64,000 nt of DNA from DSSB01 sp046346845 (GTDB lineage Bacteria; UBA10199; DSSB01): positions 248,001-312,000 of the forward strand of contig JAXMHH010000001.1 of NCBI GenBank assembly GCA_046346845.1, given 5' to 3'. This document shows, one piece after another, positions 1-8,359 of this stretch. The translations under genes and the position numbers were made by a program. The notes beneath the pieces were generated by a model. That model did no database searches and was not told the origin of the DNA. It saw only the letters and a program-made list of their open reading frames with translations. Numbering within the stretch: position 1 is the first letter of the stretch; every line of letters starts with the position of its first letter.

Positions 1-1
1 G

Positions 2-934
2 CTCAAGGTCCGCGCTTGCGGGGTTTGCGGCACCGATGTCCTCAAGGTCACCCGCGCCCTGCCCAAAAAGCCGGTCGTGTTGGGCCACGAGCTGGTCGGC
101 GAAGTGGTCGAGCTGGGAAGCGGTGTGACGAAGTTCCAGCTCGGCGACCGCGTGGTAGTCGCCCACCACGTGCCCTGCGGGCAATGCCACTATTGCCGGC
201 ACGGCAACCACTCCATGTGCCGCCATTTCAAAGAGACCAACCTCGACCCGGGCGGATTTTGCGAATTCCTCCGCATCCCGGCCGAGCACGTCCTGAACAC
301 GGCCTTCCCTGTCCCCGCCCAGCTGAGCGACGACGAAGGGCTCTTCACCGAACCGCTCAGCTGCTGCGTGCGCAACGTGCGCAGGGCCCACCTGCTGGCC
401 GGTGACTTTTGCGTGGTGGTGGGCATGGGCTCGATCGGGCTGATGATGGTCCAGCTCCTGAAGCTGATTCCCACGCAGGTGCTCGCCCTGGACCTCTTTG
501 ACGAGCGGCTCGCCCTGGCCAAGCAATTGGGGGCCGACTTCGTCCTGCGCGGGGACTCGCCCGAGATCGCCGCCTGCATCGCCGAGCACACCGAGGGCCG
601 GCGGGCCGACTTGGTCTGCTTCACCGCCGGCGGCGGCAAGGTCTTCCAAAACGCCTTCGCCTGGGTTCGGGACGGAGGGGCCCTCAACCTCTTCGCCTCG
701 CTTTCGGATCGGCCCGTCGAGGTCAGCCTGGACGCCCTCTATCACCACGAGATCGACGTATTCAGTTCCTATTCCCCCTCCCCGCAGGACTTAGTGGAGG
801 CCCATCGCCTGCTCTGCGCGGGGAAAGTCAAGGTGGCACCCCTGGTCACCCATCACGTCCCGCTCGAGCGATTGCAGGAGTCCATCGGATGGATCAGCGC
901 CCAACAGGCGATGAAGGTCATCGTCAATCCCTAG
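2..934 (+). CDS. Zinc-dependent medium-chain alcohol dehydrogenase (5' end outside window)
   Basis: The reading frame is open from base 2, so the N-terminus lies outside the window; 310 residues are visible. It belongs to the medium-chain zinc dehydrogenase family (sorbitol / threonine dehydrogenase type), NAD(P)-dependent oxidoreductases of alcohols and polyols. Visible marks are the catalytic-zinc region CGVCGTD followed by GHE, the four-cysteine structural-zinc loop CGQCHYCRHGNHSMC, and a Rossmann dinucleotide loop VGMGSIGLMMVQLLK. The substrate cannot be read from the sequence. The next gene starts inside its 3' end, so the two are probably cotranscribed. Confidence 0.9.
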   Translation, partial: LKVRACGVCGTDVLKVTRALPKKPVVLGHELVGEVVELGSGVTKFQLGDRVVVAHHVPCGQCHYCRHGNHSMCRHFKETNLDPGGFCEFLRIPAEHVLNTAFPVPAQLSDDEGLFTEPLSCCVRNVRRAHLLAGDFCVVVGMGSIGLMMVQLLKLIPTQVLALDLFDERLALAKQLGADFVLRGDSPEIAACIAEHTEGRRADLVCFTAGGGKVFQNAFAWVRDGGALNLFASLSDRPVEVSLDALYHHEIDVFSSYSPSPQDLVEAHRLLCAGKVKVAPLVTHHVPLERLQESIGWISAQQAMKVIVNP

Positions 935-1482
935 GCTTTGGGGCCGCGGTCAGGGATTCCCTATTTCGGCCGCGGCGCTTCTTCGAGGCGCTGGACCCTG
1001 AAGGCCCCCTCCTGCCGGCCCTCGGCTTCGCCCTCCTCTTCACCTTCATCGCCAGCCTCGGCTTCGCCCTCGACGATTACCTGGGCGTCGCGCGCGGCGC
1101 GGCCCCCGACCCGCTGTTCCCCTCCACCCCCTGGTACTGGAACCTCTTCGACTGGCCCTTCATCCTGGCCCTCGAGCTCCTCTATATGTCCTGGTTCCAT
1201 CTCGTCCTGCGCTGGAGAAAGGGCGCCGCCTTCGGGCTCCGCGCCTCGCTGCGCGCCTATTGCTATACCGGCGCCGTCAACCTGTTCAGCCTGATCCCCT
1301 TCCTCGGGGTCTGGGTCGTCCTGCTCTGGGGCTGGTGGCTGATCTTCCTCGCCTTCAAGACGGTCCAGCGGACCACCTGGACACGGGTCATCACCTCCTG
1401 GCTCATCGCCAATGCCCTGCTGGGCCTCCTCGTCTTCGGCCTGATTTTTTTCGCGGGCTATTTCCGCCATTACTTCGCCTGA
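889..1482 (+). CDS. Yip1-family multi-spanning membrane protein
   Basis: A 197-residue protein with a soluble N-terminus of about 35 residues, followed by four or five hydrophobic segments (near residues 40-62, 82-105, 125-155 and 170-195). The N-terminal pattern FRPRRFFEAL before the first membrane segment is typical of bacterial Yip1 domain proteins, whose role is unknown. The only usable start lies 46 bases inside the upstream dehydrogenase gene, which implies translational coupling. The assignment rests on topology and the short N-terminal motif, so the family name is moderately certain. Confidence 0.7.
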   Translation: MDQRPTGDEGHRQSLGFGAAVRDSLFRPRRFFEALDPEGPLLPALGFALLFTFIASLGFALDDYLGVARGAAPDPLFPSTPWYWNLFDWPFILALELLYMSWFHLVLRWRKGAAFGLRASLRAYCYTGAVNLFSLIPFLGVWVVLLWGWWLIFLAFKTVQRTTWTRVITSWLIANALLGLLVFGLIFFAGYFRHYFA

Positions 1483-1520
1483 ATTCTATTGGTTGCCAGA
1501 TGCGACCGGAGGCATTAAAC

Positions 1521-2996
1521 ATGCCTGGGAGCTGCTGCATGAAATGGTCCTCACTCCGTCACTTTCTTGAATTCCTGCGCGAACGGGGCGAACTGGTCAC
1601 CGTCCGCGAGCCGGTCGATCCGGAACTGGAGATCGCCGAGATCGCCGACCGGGTCATGAAGGCCGAAGGCCCGGCCTTGCTGTTCGAAAACGTGAAGGGC
1701 AGCGCCTTCCCGGTGGCGATCAATGTCTACGGCTCCCGCCGCCGCATGAGCTGGGCCCTGGGCGTCGAAGACCTCGAGGAACAGCCCCAGCGCCTCAAGG
1801 AGCTGCTCACCACCCAGCCCCCCGCAGGCTTTTGGGACAAGCTCAAGCTGCTCCCCAAGCTGGCGCAGGTCGCCCGCGCGACGCCCAAGAGCACCGGCAA
1901 GGCACCCTGCCAAGAGCTGCAGATGCCCGAAGTCGACCTGGACAAGCTTCCCATCCTGAAGTGCTGGCCCGAGGATGGAGGCAGGTTCCTCACCTTGCCC
2001 ATGGTCATCACCCAGGATCCGGACACGGGACGACGCAACGTCGGCCTCTACCGCATGCAGGTCCTGGACAAGAAGACCACCGCCATGCACTGGCAGATCC
2101 ACAAGGTGGGCGCGCGACACTTTCAGCGCTATAAAGAGTTGAAGAAAAAAATCCCGGTCGCCGTCGCCCTCGGGGGCGAGCCCGTCCTGACCTACACGGC
2201 CACGGCACCCCTGCCCGACCAAGTCGACGAGTTTCTCTTCGCGGGCTACCTCAAGGGAGGGCCCGTCGAGATGGTGGATTGCCTCGATTCCGAGTTGCAG
2301 GTCCCCGCCAGCGCCGATTTTGTCCTGGAAGGCTACATCGATCCCGAGGAGCCCCTGGTCGACGAGGGCCCCTTCGGCGACCACACCGGATACTACACGC
2401 CGGTCGAGCCCTTTCCCCGCTTTCACGTCACCCGCATCACCCACCGGAAGGATCCCATCTATTTGACGACCATCGTCGGGATCCCCCCGATGGAAGACAA
2501 GTTCCTCGGCCTGGCCACCGAGCGGCTCTTCCTGCCGATGATCCAGATGACCTTTCCCGAGATCGTCGACATGCACCTCCCGGCCGAGGCCTGCTTCCAC
2601 AACCTCTGCATCTTGAGCATCAAGAAGGCCTATCCCGGGCATGCCCAGAAGATCATGCACGCCCTGTGGGGCATGGGACAGATGATGTTCTGCAAGTGCT
2701 TCATCGTCGTCGACCACGACGTCGACGTGCAAAACCTCGCCGAGGTGGTCTGGCGGGTCACCAACAACATCGACGCCAAGCGGGACCTGGTCTTGGTCGA
2801 AGGGCCGGTCGACCACCTCGACCACGCCGCCCCCCGGCAGTTCGTGGGGAGCAAAATGGGCATCGACGCCACCCGCAAATGGAAGGAGGAAGGCTATACC
2901 CGCGAATGGCCCAGGGACATCGTGATGAGCCCCGAGATCCGGAGGCGCGTCGACGAGCTCTGGCCGAAGCTGGGCATCGCCCTCAAAAAAACATGA
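1521..2996 (+). CDS. ubiD: UbiD-family prenylated-FMN decarboxylase
   Basis: A 491-residue member of the UbiD family, close to the usual length of about 490. These enzymes decarboxylate aromatic acids, classically 4-hydroxy-3-polyprenylbenzoate in ubiquinone synthesis or the carboxylated precursor in menaquinone synthesis, using prenylated FMN made by UbiX (not in this window). Family blocks include GPFGDHTGYYTP, MEDKFLGLATERLFLP and the LPAEACFHN stretch. I chose the ATG at 1521 because GGAGG at 1508-1512 sits 8 bases upstream; the ATG at 1539 has no such site. The stop overlaps the next ATG (ATGA). With ubiE and ubiA 3-4 kb downstream the context is quinone synthesis. Confidence 0.9.
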   Translation: MPGSCCMKWSSLRHFLEFLRERGELVTVREPVDPELEIAEIADRVMKAEGPALLFENVKGSAFPVAINVYGSRRRMSWALGVEDLEEQPQRLKELLTTQPPAGFWDKLKLLPKLAQVARATPKSTGKAPCQELQMPEVDLDKLPILKCWPEDGGRFLTLPMVITQDPDTGRRNVGLYRMQVLDKKTTAMHWQIHKVGARHFQRYKELKKKIPVAVALGGEPVLTYTATAPLPDQVDEFLFAGYLKGGPVEMVDCLDSELQVPASADFVLEGYIDPEEPLVDEGPFGDHTGYYTPVEPFPRFHVTRITHRKDPIYLTTIVGIPPMEDKFLGLATERLFLPMIQMTFPEIVDMHLPAEACFHNLCILSIKKAYPGHAQKIMHALWGMGQMMFCKCFIVVDHDVDVQNLAEVVWRVTNNIDAKRDLVLVEGPVDHLDHAAPRQFVGSKMGIDATRKWKEEGYTREWPRDIVMSPEIRRRVDELWPKLGIALKKT

Positions 2997-3550
2997 AGGT
3001 AAAATGGCTCATCCTCGACTTGGTCTTGACCCTGATCGCCGTGACCTTGGTGCTGCGTTTCGTCGAGACGGAAGTTCCGCCCTCCAGCGCCAAGCCTCCG
3101 GCGAGGTCCTGCGCCCCCGGCGCGGGAACACCCGGCCAGGCGCCGGTCGACGCCAACGGCGAACCCCTCGCCTCCTGCGCGGAGCTCGATGCGATCAACG
3201 CCGACTACCAAAGGGAGATCCGCCCCATCTTCGCAGCGAAATGCCTGATGTGCCATGGGAACGTCGCCAAAATGCCGCTGTACTCGAAGGTCCCTCCCTC
3301 CTCCTGGTTGGTGAACCACGACATCGCCGAGGCTAAGGAGCACCTGGACATGAGCTTCGATTTTCCCTTTACCGGAAAAAAAATGGACGTGCCCCAAGAC
3401 GGCCTGGAGGACCTGATCGACGTGGTGCAGGAGAACTCCATGCCGCCCCTCATCTATAAAATCATGCATTGGAAGTCCGGACTCACCAAGGAAGAACGCC
3501 AAAAGATCCTGGGATGGGCGAATGCCGGGCTGAAGACCCTCAATGACTAA
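2993..3550 (+). CDS. Membrane-anchored haem-binding domain protein (CxxCH)
   Basis: A 185-residue protein with one N-terminal hydrophobic segment (residues about 4-22, signal anchor), a Pro/Gly-rich linker, and a C-terminal domain. That domain contains CLMCH, a c-type haem attachment motif, set in the pattern PIFAAKCLMCH...PLYSKVPPSSWLVNHDI that resembles the small bacterial haem-binding (Haem_bd) family. It is probably periplasmic and redox-active. The start overlaps the ubiD stop by 4 bases, and the end overlaps the copper ATPase start by 8 bases, so the three are one transcription unit. Partner and electron acceptor are unknown. Confidence 0.75.
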   Translation: MKVKWLILDLVLTLIAVTLVLRFVETEVPPSSAKPPARSCAPGAGTPGQAPVDANGEPLASCAELDAINADYQREIRPIFAAKCLMCHGNVAKMPLYSKVPPSSWLVNHDIAEAKEHLDMSFDFPFTGKKMDVPQDGLEDLIDVVQENSMPPLIYKIMHWKSGLTKEERQKILGWANAGLKTLND

Positions 3551-5990
3551 GGCGCCGGCAAAAGATCCCGTCTGCGACATGGAGGTCGACCCCGATGCGG
3601 CCGCGGGGCGGTGGGAATACCGAGGCAAGACCTATTACTTTTGCTCGCCATACTGCCGCGACGCCTTCGCCAGGGAGCCGGAGCGGTTTTTGGGAGGCAG
3701 GCCGCCAGCGGCCCCCAGCGCGGCGCCCGGAGGCCGCTACTTTTGCCCGATGTGCCCGGGTGTCGAGCAGGAGGGACCCGGGACCTGCCCCAAATGCGGC
3801 ATGGCCCTGCAGCCGGTCCATCCCGTCCAGCCGAGCAGCAAGGTCGAATACACCTGCCCCATGCACCCGCAGATCGTCCGGGATCAGCCGGGAAACTGCC
3901 CGATCTGCGGCATGGCGCTCGAGCCCAGGACCGTCTCCGCGGCGGAAACGGCGGATCCCGAGCTCAAGGACATGAGCCGGCGATTCTGGATCGGCGCCGC
4001 GCTCTCCCTGCCCCTCCTGCTGCTCGCGATGAGCGAGATGCTCCCCAGACTCGGCACCTTGCGCCAATGGCTGCCGGCCCCATGGTGGGGTCTCCTCCAA
4101 TTCGCCCTGGCCACGCCCGTGGTCCTGTGGTGCGGTTGGCCCTTTTTCCAACGCGCCTGGCGGAGCCTCGTGAATCGCAGCCTGAACATGTTCACCTTGA
4201 TCGCCCTGGGCACTGGGATGGCCTATCTCTACAGCCTCGCGGCGGTGTTTTTCCCCGGCTGGTTTCCCGCTTCCTTCCGCGGCCATCATGGCGAGGTCCC
4301 CCTGTACTTCGAGGCGGCGGCGGTCATCACCACCTTGGTCCTGCTCGGCCAAGTCCTCGAGCTCCGCGCCCGCGGGCAGACCAGCAGCGCCCTGCGGGCC
4401 TTGCTGGGGTTGGCCCCGAATTCGGCCATCCGAGTCGACCTCAGCGGCAAGGAGACCGAGGTCCCCCTCGACCAGGTGATGCCCGGAGACACCCTGCGGG
4501 TGAGGCCCGGCGAGAAGATCCCCGTCGACGGCGTCGTCTTGGAGGGCGCCAGCAGCGTGGACGAATCCATGATCACCGGCGAACCCATCCCGGTGAGCAA
4601 GCAAGCCGGCGACAAGGTGACCGGGGCGACGGTGAACGGCACCGGCAGTTTCCTGATGCGCGCCGAGCGAGTGGGCAGCGAGACCCTGCTCGCCCAGATC
4701 GTCCACATGGTGGGCGAAGCCCAGCGCAGCCGAGCCCCGATCCAAAACCTGGCTGACCAGGTCAGCGGTTGGTTCGTGCCCGCGGTCGTCTTCGCCTCCG
4801 TCCTGACCCTCATCGCCTGGGCCTGGATCGGCCCGGAACCCAGGCTCGCCCACGCCCTGATCAATGCGGTCGCCGTCCTGATCATCGCCTGCCCCTGCGC
4901 CCTGGGATTGGCCACGCCGATGTCCATCATGGTCGGCACCGGCAAGGGGGCCACCGCGGGCATCCTCATCCGCAACGCCGAGGCCCTCGAGACGATGGAA
5001 AAGGTCGACACCCTCGTCGTCGACAAGACGGGGACCCTCACCGAGGGCAAGCCCAGCCTCACCGCGCTGCGCCTGGAAAACGGCTTTTCCGAAAACGAGG
5101 TCCTGCGCCAGGCGGCCAGCCTGGAGCAGGCCAGCGAACATCCCCTCGCCGCCGCGATCGTCCGCGCCGCCCAGGCGCGCGGCTTGGCCCTGGAAAGGCC
5201 GCAGGACTTTCAATCCAGCACCGGCAAGGGCGTCAGCGGCAAGATCGGCGGCAAGGAAATTCTGCTCGGCAATTCCAAGCTGTTGATCGACGACGGCGTC
5301 GAGATCGACCCGATGAACGCCAAGGCGGAGGAACTGCGGCGCCAAGGCCAGACCGTGCTGTTTTGCGCCATCGACGGCCGCTTCGCGGGGCTGCTCGGCA
5401 TCAGCGATCCGATCAAGGCCAGCACGCCCGAGGCCATCGAGCTGCTCAAAAAGGAGGGCCTCCGCCTGGTCATGCTGAGCGGCGACAGCCCGGCCACGGC
5501 GAAGGCCGTCGGAGACCGCCTGGGGCTCAAGGAGGTGATGGGCGGCGTCGCGCCGGACAAAAAGAACGAGGTGGTGAAAAGGCTCCAGGCGGAGGGCCGG
5601 AAGGTGGCGATGGCCGGCGACGGGATCAACGACGCCCCCGCCCTGGCCCAGGCCCAGGTCGGCATCGCCATGGGCACCGGCACCGACGTGGCCATGCAGA
5701 GCGCCGGCATCACCCTGGTGAAGGGCGACCTGCGGGGCATCGCCAAGGCCCGGCTGCTCAGCCAGGCGGTGATGCGGAATATCCGGCAAAACCTCTTCTT
5801 TGCCTTTATTTACAACAGTTTGGGAGTACCCATCGCCGCGGGGATCCTCTATCCCGTGTTTGGCCTGCTGCTCAGCCCCATGCTCGCGGCGGCGGCGATG
5901 AGCCTGAGCTCCGTCTCCGTGATCGGCAACGCCTTGCGCCTGCGCAAGCTGCGGCTTGGCCCCAGCCCGGGAGGTACCGCCGCCCCTTGA
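3543..5990 (+). CDS. copA: Copper-type P1B ATPase with YHS and heavy-metal-binding N-terminus
   Basis: An 815-residue heavy-metal exporting ATPase. Order: a YHS domain (residues 8-50, CxxxV..FCSPYC), two short heavy-metal-binding repeats with CPMCPG..CPKCGM and CPMHP..CPICGM (about 60-125), then the P-type core. The ion-binding motif is CPC (C450-P-C452), the actuator loop is TGEP, the phosphorylated aspartate is D494 in DKTGTLT, the nucleotide-binding HP is in SEHPLAAAI, and the hinge is GDGINDAPAL. CPC, together with YN in the seventh and MSLSS in the eighth membrane helix, marks the Cu(I)/Ag(I) P1B-1 class. No MerR- or CsoR-type regulator is adjacent. The unusual N-terminus replaces the common GMTCxxC domain. 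Confidence 0.93.
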   Translation: MTKAPAKDPVCDMEVDPDAAAGRWEYRGKTYYFCSPYCRDAFAREPERFLGGRPPAAPSAAPGGRYFCPMCPGVEQEGPGTCPKCGMALQPVHPVQPSSKVEYTCPMHPQIVRDQPGNCPICGMALEPRTVSAAETADPELKDMSRRFWIGAALSLPLLLLAMSEMLPRLGTLRQWLPAPWWGLLQFALATPVVLWCGWPFFQRAWRSLVNRSLNMFTLIALGTGMAYLYSLAAVFFPGWFPASFRGHHGEVPLYFEAAAVITTLVLLGQVLELRARGQTSSALRALLGLAPNSAIRVDLSGKETEVPLDQVMPGDTLRVRPGEKIPVDGVVLEGASSVDESMITGEPIPVSKQAGDKVTGATVNGTGSFLMRAERVGSETLLAQIVHMVGEAQRSRAPIQNLADQVSGWFVPAVVFASVLTLIAWAWIGPEPRLAHALINAVAVLIIACPCALGLATPMSIMVGTGKGATAGILIRNAEALETMEKVDTLVVDKTGTLTEGKPSLTALRLENGFSENEVLRQAASLEQASEHPLAAAIVRAAQARGLALERPQDFQSSTGKGVSGKIGGKEILLGNSKLLIDDGVEIDPMNAKAEELRRQGQTVLFCAIDGRFAGLLGISDPIKASTPEAIELLKKEGLRLVMLSGDSPATAKAVGDRLGLKEVMGGVAPDKKNEVVKRLQAEGRKVAMAGDGINDAPALAQAQVGIAMGTGTDVAMQSAGITLVKGDLRGIAKARLLSQAVMRNIRQNLFFAFIYNSLGVPIAAGILYPVFGLLLSPMLAAAAMSLSSVSVIGNALRLRKLRLGPSPGGTAAP

Positions 5991-6050
5991 GACGGTGGCA
6001 AGGTCACCCGCGACGATTTACAATGTCCGCCAAGCTGGTATAAGCGCCCC

Positions 6051-6734
6051 ATGTCCAAGGAAGTCCAAGAACTCTTCACCTCGATCGCGCCCCGCTACGA
6101 CTTTCTCAACCACTTCTTGAGCTTTTCCGTCGACAAGCGCTGGCGGGACAAGGCGATCGCCGCGCTCGGCAAAAAATCGCCCGGCCGGGTCTTGGACCTC
6201 TGCGCCGGCACCCTCGACCTGTCCCAAAAGCTGCTGCAAAGGTTCCCCGACGGCGAGGTCGTCGCGGCGGATTTCGCCCTGGCCATGCTGGAGGCGGGGA
6301 GCGAAAAGATCCGCGGCAAACCCCGGATCCACCGCGTCTGCGCCGACGGGCACCGCCTGCCCTTCGCGACAGCCAGCTTCGACGCCGTGCTCTGCGCCTT
6401 CGGGATCCGCAACCTCGAAGACCGCGCGGCGGCGGCGGCGGAGATCCGGCGCGTCCTCAAGCCGGGCGGTCAACTGGTGGTCCTCGAGTTCTTCCGCCCC
6501 GATCGTTTCTTCTCCAAGCTGTTTTACCAGACCTATGGAAAATACGTCCTCCCCCGGGTCGGCGGGGCCATTTCGCGCAATCGCAAGGCCTACGAGTACC
6601 TCCAAAACTCCATCCAACATTTCCTCAGCGTGGAGGAATATACCCGCCTCTTGTTAGAGCATGGCTTTAAGCGCCCGGAGGTCCTGCCCCTCTCCGGCGG
6701 GATCGCCCACCGTATCCACGCGGAAGCCGCATGA
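6051..6734 (+). CDS. ubiE: UbiE/MenG demethylmenaquinone / quinol C-methyltransferase
   Basis: A 227-residue class I SAM-dependent methyltransferase that makes the C-methyl transfer late in menaquinone or ubiquinone synthesis. Family marks are the N-terminal FTSIAPRYDFLNHFLSF, SAM motif I DLCAGTLDLS (usually GGTGD, so slightly divergent), CAFGIRNLEDR, and the RVLKPGGQLVVLEFFRP block. Length is close to the family norm of 230-250. It overlaps ubiA by 4 bases (ATGA). Whether the substrate is the benzoquinone or naphthoquinone intermediate cannot be decided here. Confidence 0.9.
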   Translation: MSKEVQELFTSIAPRYDFLNHFLSFSVDKRWRDKAIAALGKKSPGRVLDLCAGTLDLSQKLLQRFPDGEVVAADFALAMLEAGSEKIRGKPRIHRVCADGHRLPFATASFDAVLCAFGIRNLEDRAAAAAEIRRVLKPGGQLVVLEFFRPDRFFSKLFYQTYGKYVLPRVGGAISRNRKAYEYLQNSIQHFLSVEEYTRLLLEHGFKRPEVLPLSGGIAHRIHAEAA

Positions 6735-7612
6735 GGGGGATGGGCATGGCTGGCCAGGCGACGGTTCTGAAAAAATTCCGCTATACCCTGGAGCTGGTGA
6801 AATTCTCCCACAGTCTCTTCGCCCTGCCCTTCGCCTTGAGCGCCTTTTTGGTCGCCGGGCGCGGGCATTTTTCCACCGCCACGCTCCTCTGGGTCATCGC
6901 CTGCGTGGTCCTCGCCCGCACCGCGGCGATGGCCTTCAATCGCTTGGCCGACGCGGGCTTCGATGCCGAGAATCCGCGCACCCAAAATCGCCATCTTCCC
7001 GCTGGGTTACTTAGCAGAACTTATGTCATCGCTTTAACTTTGGTCGCGGGCCTCGGCTTCATCGCCGCCGCCGCTCAAATCAACCGTCTAAGCCTCTGGC
7101 TCTCGCCCCTCTGCCTGGGGGTCCTCTTCCTCTACTCCCTGGCCAAGCGCTTCACCGACTACACCCAGCTCATCCTGGGTTTTTGCCTGGGCATGGCCCC
7201 GATCGGGGCGGCGATCGCCGCCACCGGACGCATCACCCTGGGCTCGATGGTGCTGGGTGGAGCGGTGCAGTTTTGGGTGGCGGGATTCGACCTACTCTAC
7301 GCCCTGCAAGACCTCGATTTCGACCGGGCGAAGGGGCTGCGCTCCCTCCCGGTCAAGCTGGGGATCATGAACACCTTCAAGGCGGCGGCCTGCTTTCACC
7401 TGGTCTTCCTGGCCCTATTGGCCGGCTATGGCTGGATGGAGGGCTTGGGGAAATTCTATTGGATTGGGCTGGCCCTGAGCGGCGCCTTTCTGCTTTGGGA
7501 GCACGCCACCATCCGCGAAGACCTCCGGAAGGTCAACGCCGCCTTCTTCATCGCCAACGGGCTGCTGAGCGTTTTTTTCCTCGTCTTTACGGTCGCGGAC
7601 CTCTATCTTTAA
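6731..7612 (+). CDS. ubiA: UbiA-type aromatic prenyltransferase
   Basis: A 293-residue integral membrane prenyltransferase with about eight or nine hydrophobic helices. The first Asp-rich motif reads NRLADAGFDAENPRTQNR and the second DLDFDRAKGLRSLP; these bind the Mg-prenyl diphosphate. The family attaches an isoprenoid chain to 4-hydroxybenzoate or to a menaquinone precursor (MqnP-like). Its ATG overlaps the ubiE stop. A GAGGGGG run within the first codons precedes a second in-frame ATG at 6746, so the true start may be 15 bases later. With UbiD and UbiE it forms a three-step quinone ring-modification set. Confidence 0.9.
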   Translation: MRGMGMAGQATVLKKFRYTLELVKFSHSLFALPFALSAFLVAGRGHFSTATLLWVIACVVLARTAAMAFNRLADAGFDAENPRTQNRHLPAGLLSRTYVIALTLVAGLGFIAAAAQINRLSLWLSPLCLGVLFLYSLAKRFTDYTQLILGFCLGMAPIGAAIAATGRITLGSMVLGGAVQFWVAGFDLLYALQDLDFDRAKGLRSLPVKLGIMNTFKAAACFHLVFLALLAGYGWMEGLGKFYWIGLALSGAFLLWEHATIREDLRKVNAAFFIANGLLSVFFLVFTVADLYL

Positions 7613-7754
7613 AGCCCCGGAGCGCCATCCCGCCGGGCACCGGACCCCTTCCGTTGGGGGCAAAATCCGTGTTTGAAGAGCCTCTTAAGCCTTGACGGGA
7701 GGGCCTGTTTATCCTAAAGCCTCGGCCTCGCGAAATTAGAGGTTCCAGACGCCT

Positions 7755-7988
7755 ATGAAAAAGATCGCCAAGCGGACCCCCCTCCCCAGCGGATCCGTAA
7801 ACAGTAAAGATAACAAGGCCTTAATGAAGTCCCTCCTGAAGCAGCTGGACGAGTTGCTGGTCACCAACCGTCGCCAGCGCGAAGAGGTCCAGATGCTCAA
7901 GGAAGAGGTGGAGGGGCTGCGTCGCGATCTCTCGATCACGATGGAATCGCTGGCCGAACTCCCCTACGTTTCGGGGATGCTGCACTAG
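7755..7988 (+). CDS. Small coiled-coil protein of unknown function
   Basis: A 77-residue, charged protein without a signal peptide or membrane segment. Residues about 25-65 show a heptad-like pattern (LLKQLDELL..QREEVQMLKEEVEGLRRDL) that predicts one coiled coil. The Shine-Dalgarno match is weak (AGAGG, 12 bases upstream). It sits 19 bases before rpmB in the same direction, so it may be cotranscribed with it. I do not recognise a family. Confidence 0.6.
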   Translation: MKKIAKRTPLPSGSVNSKDNKALMKSLLKQLDELLVTNRRQREEVQMLKEEVEGLRRDLSITMESLAELPYVSGMLH

Positions 7989-8007
7989 ATATCGCCAAGG
8001 AGCTGTT

Positions 8008-8199
8008 ATGCCGCGCATGTGCCTGATTTGCAAAAAGACCGCCCAAGCCGGGAATACGGTCAGCCACGCCAACAACAAGACCCACACCAAGAATCAGCCC
8101 AACCTGCAAAAGGTGCGGGCCCTCTACGAAGGCAAGGTGCAGAACATCACGGTCTGCACCCGCTGCATTCGTTCCGGCAAGGTCACCAAGGCGGCTTAA
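8008..8199 (+). CDS. rpmB: 50S ribosomal protein L28
   Basis: A 63-residue ribosomal protein L28. It is the zinc-binding (C+) form, with cysteines in CLIC near the N-terminus and CTRC near the C-terminus, and the typical SHANNKTH block. AAGGAG at 7996-8001 gives a clear ribosome-binding site. It is not followed by rpmG; a structured repeat and the convergent relA gene lie downstream. Confidence 0.95.
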   Translation: MPRMCLICKKTAQAGNTVSHANNKTHTKNQPNLQKVRALYEGKVQNITVCTRCIRSGKVTKAA

Positions 8200-8224
8200 G
8201 CGCCGCAAGCTCTTCTCATTTAAG

Positions 8225-8340
8225 AGACTGTTGAAAAACTGATCTTATTCCCACCGGAATGAATCCGGCTCCATTCACCGCCCGAAAATCCAAAGGACTT
8301 TCGGGGCCCAACCACCGGTGGTTTTTCAACAGCCTGTTAA
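8225..8340. repeat. Dispersed structured repeat, copy 1 (12-bp terminal inverted repeat)
   Basis: Perfect 12-base inverted repeat ends, CTGTTGAAAAAC at 8228-8239 and GTTTTTCAACAG at 8321-8332, enclose inner hairpins: CCCGAAA/TTTCGGG at 8281-8287 and 8299-8305, and the palindrome ACCACCGGTGGT at 8311-8322. The reverse complement closely matches copy 38127-38272, and its core (8304-8334) recurs at 22850-22880 and 36362-36391. It lies between the convergent ends of rpmB and relA and may act as a bidirectional terminator or mRNA-end stabiliser. Confidence 0.75.
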
Positions 8341-8359
8341 GATTGGGCATTCCCTATGC

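Noticed and set aside
3540..5789. Open frame of 749 codons opposite copA
   Set aside because: Antisense shadow of the P-type ATPase, with no domain-like sequence of its own.
7692..7720. Sigma-70 promoter before the small coiled-coil gene (TTGACG, 17-base gap, TAAAGC)
   Set aside because: The -10 box matches the consensus poorly; not strong enough to list as a feature.
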